A DNA stretch of 64,000 nt from Korobacter sp963703075 (GTDB lineage: Bacteria; Acidobacteriota; Terriglobia; Terriglobales; Acidobacteriaceae): NCBI GenBank assembly GCA_963703075.1, contig OY969786.1, positions 1,488,001 through 1,552,000 on the forward strand, written 5' to 3'. The notes beneath the pieces are model-generated. The model searched no databases. It was not told where the DNA came from and saw only the letters and a list, made by a program, of their open reading frames with translations. Each line of letters begins with the position of its first letter. Within the stretch, counting starts at the first letter, position 1. This document shows positions 60,479-64,000 of this stretch, one piece after another. The position numbers were made by a program, and so were the translations under genes.

Positions 60479-61290
60479 AAGATCCCCGCGATCGCCGCCA
60501 TCAATACGTATTGCCAGTTGAAGTGCAGTGCCCGCTTGTTGAAGTGGGAGAGCCCGAAGACAATCGAAGTAACGATCAGCGCCGGGACCCGCCCCAACCG
60601 ACGTTCGACCAGGTTCTGCATCCATCCGCGAAAGAAAATCTCTTCCGGAATCGCGATGAAGATCACGGTATAAAGCCACGCCAAAACAATCCACCAGGGA
60701 ATCATCACGCGATGGAAATGCAAAAAGTGGAGCGCCAGTCCGAGCGGAATCGCAATCGGAGTGTAGAAAGCCAATTCGCGTAGTCCGATCTTTACATCCC
60801 GCCAACGCGCCCGGAAATCAATGCCCGTATCCGTCAGTCCCCGGATCACCAGGAACCCATAGAGGCCGGCATCCAGCAGCATGATTTTGCCGATCGAATG
60901 CAAGTGCGCGGGCCACGCCGGCTCGAACCACCTGAGATCGACCGCCAGCCCGAGCAGCAACAGGACTGCGTAATCGCACCATGTTCCGCGCTGTTGCGCA
61001 TCGACGCGGGTCGCCAGCCACAGCAGCAGGCTCACCGCCAGCGGCACCGCAACATAGACCGCGAGCCATCTCCAGCGGAACACGCCATCGATGGTCGCGA
61101 TTACGAGGTAGGGCAACGCAAATGTCAGTGGGAGCAAGAGGCGCAGTGGCAGCGCTAGGCGTTGTAGCCCTTCAGTGAGTTGCTCACGGGCGAATCCGAA
61201 CCCCAGCAGTACCGTCAGACATGCGAGACCCGCAAGGATTTCCGGCGGCGTCCACGGCACCGACTTCCCGAAAATCACAACGCCGAGCAT
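60385..61290 (-). CDS. CPBP-family intramembrane metalloprotease (CaaX-protease-like)
   Basis: 301 residues and about eight membrane helices. The catalytic Glu pair is intact in IPEEIFFRGWMQNLV near residue 213, FGLSHFNKR near 244 supplies the next His, and the last motif is HASVDTLW near 290. This is a glutamic-type intramembrane protease of the Abi/CPBP family. It starts 3 nt after the GDPD stop, so the three genes from 62364 downward form one unit. The end overlaps the neighbouring CPBP gene on the other strand by 94 nt. Confidence 0.85.
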   Translation of the reverse strand: MLGVVIFGKSVPWTPPEILAGLACLTVLLGFGFAREQLTEGLQRLALPLRLLLPLTFALPYLVIATIDGVFRWRWLAVYVAVPLAVSLLLWLATRVDAQQRGTWCDYAVLLLLGLAVDLRWFEPAWPAHLHSIGKIMLLDAGLYGFLVIRGLTDTGIDFRARWRDVKIGLRELAFYTPIAIPLGLALHFLHFHRVMIPWWIVLAWLYTVIFIAIPEEIFFRGWMQNLVERRLGRVPALIVTSIVFGLSHFNKRALHFNWQYVLMAAIAGIFYGRAWRQERRVAASAVTHASVDTLWSIWLR

Positions 61291-61293
61291 GAT

Positions 61294-62049
61294 TTACGCT
61301 GCGCGCTTTTCGAAGACCTTGACCAGCAACTCGGTGTCGTCGGAAATAATTCCGTCCACGCCCCACATCGCCAGGCGCCGCATCTCCCACTCGCGGTTCA
61401 CCGTCCACACGTACACCTGCTTGCCTTGCGCGTGGCATTCTCGCACCAGCGATTCGGTGACGAGTTTGAAATGTGGAATCACTAATCGAACCGGCAGCTC
61501 GGACCATTGCGGCAGGAGGTTGCGGTCGCGGCAGACAAAACCCAGCGGCAGATCGGCGTCGATCCCATGAAATCGTTGCAGCACCGGCGACAAAAATGAA
61601 GAGACCACGAACCCGCGCTGCGGCGGCCGTTGCCGGATCGCCTCCACGATCTCGTCTTCAAAGCCCGGAGTCTTCACTTCAATATCGAGATAGGCGCGAT
61701 CGGCAAACCGCTCCAGCACGTCTTCCAGGCAAGGCATTTGCTCGTCGGCATCATGCGGCCTGCGGCGCTCTCGCGACTTCGCCTGTCGCAGAGCCTCGTA
61801 GCTCGAACTGGCTACGTTGTAACCCGCATAATCCGGGTCATGACAAATCACCCCGCGGCGGTCGTGGGTGTAGCGGACGTCGAACTCGAAGCCGTCGCAG
61901 CCGCGTTGCATCGTAAGTTCAAACGCAGCCAGCGTGTTGTCGGGAGGAATGACTTCCGGGCGGAAGTAGCGAACAATGTGGCGCCGCGTATGTCGTTGCC
62001 CGCGGTGTCCCAGCAACAAGGGGCCCGGGCTTTCGGCGTATTCAGCCAT
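61294..62049 (-). CDS. Glycerophosphodiester phosphodiesterase
   Basis: 251 residues of the GDPD TIM-barrel. GHRGQRHTRR near residue 15 (His-Arg), FEFDVRYTHD near 54 with the metal-binding Glu and Asp, CHDPDY near 70 with the second catalytic His, and LDIEVKTPG near 119. Hydrolyses deacylated phospholipids to glycerol-3-phosphate and an alcohol. No signal peptide, so cytoplasmic. It lies 6 nt after the zinc-binding small protein and 3 nt before the CPBP gene. Confidence 0.93.
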   Translation of the reverse strand: MAEYAESPGPLLLGHRGQRHTRRHIVRYFRPEVIPPDNTLAAFELTMQRGCDGFEFDVRYTHDRRGVICHDPDYAGYNVASSSYEALRQAKSRERRRPHDADEQMPCLEDVLERFADRAYLDIEVKTPGFEDEIVEAIRQRPPQRGFVVSSFLSPVLQRFHGIDADLPLGFVCRDRNLLPQWSELPVRLVIPHFKLVTESLVRECHAQGKQVYVWTVNREWEMRRLAMWGVDGIISDDTELLVKVFEKRAA

Positions 62050-62055
62050 AGAAAA

Positions 62056-62364
62056 TTAATCGAGGTCGAAATCGCGTAGCGGTTTGCCGGTGTCCGGCGT
62101 TTCTTTCGCTTTCTTGAGTGCTTCCTGAAACTTCTTATCGAGCAGGCTCGACGAATTCTTCTGCGCCTCAACCGACTGCTGGAAGATCGATTCCTTGCGG
62201 CTATCGTGTTCCTTCATCGCCTTCGCGGCTTCGCTCAGGTCCGCAAAGGTCTTCGGGATCGCCTTGGGCGTATGCGCGATGACCGCCCTGGTTTCCGGGT
62301 CGACCTTCAGCATCGCCCCACAGCATGGGCAGGTGGTCTCAAAGATGTCGGAGTGCTTTGGCAT
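62056..62364 (-). CDS. Small protein with N-terminal CxxC pair (102 aa)
   Basis: 102 residues. The start has CPCCGAMLKVD (two near-adjacent Cys pairs), a possible zinc site. A long charged helix follows (about 45-92) ending in an acidic tail. Family not recognised. A TAAAAT box ends 7 nt before the ATG with no Shine-Dalgarno, so this gene is probably leaderless and heads the GDPD-CPBP unit. Confidence 0.65.
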   Translation of the reverse strand: MPKHSDIFETTCPCCGAMLKVDPETRAVIAHTPKAIPKTFADLSEAAKAMKEHDSRKESIFQQSVEAQKNSSSLLDKKFQEALKKAKETPDTGKPLRDFDLD

Positions 62365-62371
62365 GAAGGGA

Positions 62372-62377
62372 ATTTTA
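62372..62377 (-). promoter_or_regulatory. -10 box TAAAAT of a leaderless start
   Basis: Minus strand, 7 nt before the ATG at 62364. Confidence 0.5.
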
Positions 62378-62452
62378 CCCCAGGCGCGTCATTCTAGGCA
62401 TAGAACCGCGCCAAGTCCAGCAACCGCGAACAGGAACCAGGTGCTCCGGGTG

Positions 62453-62481
62453 CCCCATCCTGAGCAAAGCGAAGGGTGGGG
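62453..62481. repeat. REP-like hairpin
   Basis: CCCCATCC (62453-62460) pairs with GGGTGGGG (62474-62481), with one G-T wobble, around a 13-nt loop. Similar C/G-rich palindromes are common between genes in soil Acidobacteria as I recall them. Only one copy is in this window, so the repeat status is unproven. Confidence 0.4.
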
Positions 62482-62539
62482 ATGTTCAGCTGTCGTCGTT
62501 CTAGGTTTGAAGCCACAGCAACTCTGCGTTCACAGAAGC

Positions 62540-64000
62540 TTACAAACGGATCAGCCGGTGCTCTGGACAAGTGCCCGCCTCATCCACCAAGGTTTCGATC
62601 AACTCAATCCCATACTTCGCAATGAAGTAAACCGCGCCCACGGTACGTTCCTGCAGCGCTTTTTCCGGATAGAGGGCGTCAATGATCTGGTTGGCGTGCT
62701 GCGATAGAAGATGCGTCCGGCGCAGTGCCGCCCGGGCCGCCCGCCGGTGCAGCCGGCCCACCTGGTAGCGCATTTTCGAGGTCGAGCGCTGCCCTGCTTC
62801 CACGAGCGTCGGGTCCAGTCTCTCCAGCGCTTCCTGGACTTCCGCCATGGTGTGCGTCACAACCGCCAGGGCGGTGCGGAATTGCTCATCCAACTCCGGT
62901 GGAAGAGTCTTTTGGGCCAGCTTCTCGGCCAGCATGTTGGCGCCATGATAAATGTCCTCGAACTGCAAGTCGTAGCGCCGCATCAGCTTTTCGATCTTCG
63001 GTTCCAGCAACGTCGCGCTGAAGCGCGGAAGGATGGGTGTAACCCGGCCCAGCAGCCGCTGGTAAACCACCGAGCCTTGCGCGAAATACGCAACCTCGGC
63101 CGGTCCCCCGATATACGCAAGCGTTGGCAGCAGCGTGTCCTGCATCACCGGACGCAGCAGCACGTTCGCGTTGAACTTTTCCGGCTCGCTCTCGATGCGT
63201 GCCAGCAGCTCGTCCTGGGTCAGCTTCTCTTTGCCAATGCTGAAATGATCGTTCTGCCGCTGGACCGCCACCCGCGCGCCATCCTGGATGGCAAACAACA
63301 GCACACTGCTGACCTTCACCTGTTCGTGATAGCCGGCATGTTCCAGCGCCTTGCCGCGCTCCTGCAACGTCTTTGCGATCTCGGCGGAATCCACCACCGC
63401 TTTTTGGAACAGCGGCGTCACCAGCTTGTGCAACTCCGTATCCGCCGGGTCGAGCAACACCAGGCCGTGCGCTGCGAACAGCCGCGCAAACAGCTTGCCG
63501 AACGACGAGGCAAGGGTCTCACCCTCGCGATAACACTCTTTCAGAATGTCGGTGACGGCGGTATCGCCCAGCAGCTCTGCTGCCTCCCTGACCACCTGCT
63601 CGATCTGTGAAGTGAAGCGCAGGTCTGACATCGGTGCGCCTGTTATCCCCGCCACGTCGACCGTCAATCGTTGCAGGCTGAAATCGGGTTTCGGCAGGAA
63701 GACGTGGTCGACCTCGGCCAAGTCGTGATCTTCCGATGCCATCCAGAACACCGGGATGGTGTCGGTTCCCTGCTCCGTCAGATCGCGCGCCACCCGCACC
63801 GCATGGGCTGCTTTGAGAATTGCGAGCAGCGGTCCGCCAAACAAACCAACCTGCTGCCCGGAGACTACCGCGAACGCGCCGCGTCGCAACCGTTCGATAT
63901 TCGCCAGTGCAGATTCCCCAGCCCCAAATGCGCGGTTCTGCCGTTCCAGGATTGACGCAACGCTCTTTCGCATCGCGGGCGGGTACACGATGGACGACTG
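62540..64000 (-). CDS. bshC: Bacillithiol biosynthesis cysteine-adding enzyme (5' end outside window)
   Basis: BshC joins cysteine to glucosaminyl-malate in the last step of bacillithiol synthesis. Frame open to the window edge; a GTG at 63988 lies in the open frame, but homologues have 40-50 more N-terminal residues, so the gene probably starts outside. About 486 residues visible. Family marks are the SGQQVGLFGGPLLAILKAA segment, FWMASEDHDLAEVDH near the start, and the late PTLAYIGGPAEVAYFAQ. Confidence 0.92.
   Translation of the reverse strand, partial: QSSIVYPPAMRKSVASILERQNRAFGAGESALANIERLRRGAFAVVSGQQVGLFGGPLLAILKAAHAVRVARDLTEQGTDTIPVFWMASEDHDLAEVDHVFLPKPDFSLQRLTVDVAGITGAPMSDLRFTSQIEQVVREAAELLGDTAVTDILKECYREGETLASSFGKLFARLFAAHGLVLLDPADTELHKLVTPLFQKAVVDSAEIAKTLQERGKALEHAGYHEQVKVSSVLLFAIQDGARVAVQRQNDHFSIGKEKLTQDELLARIESEPEKFNANVLLRPVMQDTLLPTLAYIGGPAEVAYFAQGSVVYQRLLGRVTPILPRFSATLLEPKIEKLMRRYDLQFEDIYHGANMLAEKLAQKTLPPELDEQFRTALAVVTHTMAEVQEALERLDPTLVEAGQRSTSKMRYQVGRLHRRAARAALRRTHLLSQHANQIIDALYPEKALQERTVGAVYFIAKYGIELIETLVDEAGTCPEHRLIRL

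Noticed and set aside
1..64000. tRNA, rRNA, CRISPR, insertion sequence or prophage
   Set aside because: I saw no cloverleaf, spaced direct repeats, transposase or integrase sequence, or phage structural gene.

Overview
This 64 kb window is dense, GC-rich bacterial chromosome with about 60 protein genes. It has no rRNA, tRNA, CRISPR array, insertion sequence or phage gene that I could recognise. The gene set points to Acidobacteriota (class Terriglobia, Koribacter-like). It includes a serine hydrolase-NamZ fusion, a bacillithiol enzyme (BshC), Ku without a nearby LigD, YvcK, a metH gene in two pieces, and a CtaB / ABC-2 / DUF420 block. This placement is inference from gene content, not a phylogeny.

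Layout. 1-4.6 kb: peptidoglycan (MurNAc) recycling, with murQ, a serine hydrolase and a divergent serine hydrolase-NamZ fusion. 4.6-13.5 kb: housekeeping genes (rarA, a TrmH/SpoU methyltransferase, a Sua5-type threonylcarbamoyl-AMP synthase, a YdcF-like protein, a secreted cyclase, a D-aminoacylase-like amidohydrolase, DUF92, ku). 13.6-19.7 kb: one minus-strand redox block, read as cytochrome c, HybA-like ferredoxin, HybB/NrfD-like membrane subunit, heme-binding histidine kinase, sigma-54 response regulator and archaemetzincin protease. 20-22 kb: a fluoride riboswitch with crcB and DUF190. 22.8-28.7 kb: an orphan NuoI-like ferredoxin, metH in two overlapping ORFs, a YjbR-like protein, a SET protein and ssb. 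28.8-32.8 kb: a CBM6-like protein, DUF420, an ABC-2 exporter and ctaB. 33-38.6 kb: DUF1348, PAP2, a copper-type P-ATPase with a divergent HMA-like small protein, and a TlpA lipoprotein. 38.7-42.6 kb: a glycosyltransferase, two PTPS paralogues, folE, an SDR and an SRPBCC protein; four of these resemble a tetrahydrobiopterin pathway. 42.7-50.8 kb: a YCII protein, rhomboid, truB, carB and carA. 51-64 kb: an aminotransferase, an orphan response regulator, lepB, a PCYCGC-type protein, a TPR protein, yvcK, NSAR/OSBS with its GNAT partner, mazG, two CPBP proteins, GDPD and bshC (cut by the window edge).

Two features run through the whole window. First, six genes are broken by a single-base frameshift: the NamZ fusion, the trmH-like gene, truB, carB, a hypothetical gene and a SnoaL-like gene. 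Because carB and truB are normally needed and the reading resumes perfectly, I favour sequencing or assembly error over real pseudogenes. Second, at least seven genes have a good -10 box 5-7 nt before the start codon and no Shine-Dalgarno sequence, so they are probably transcribed as leaderless mRNAs. This also settles several start codons.
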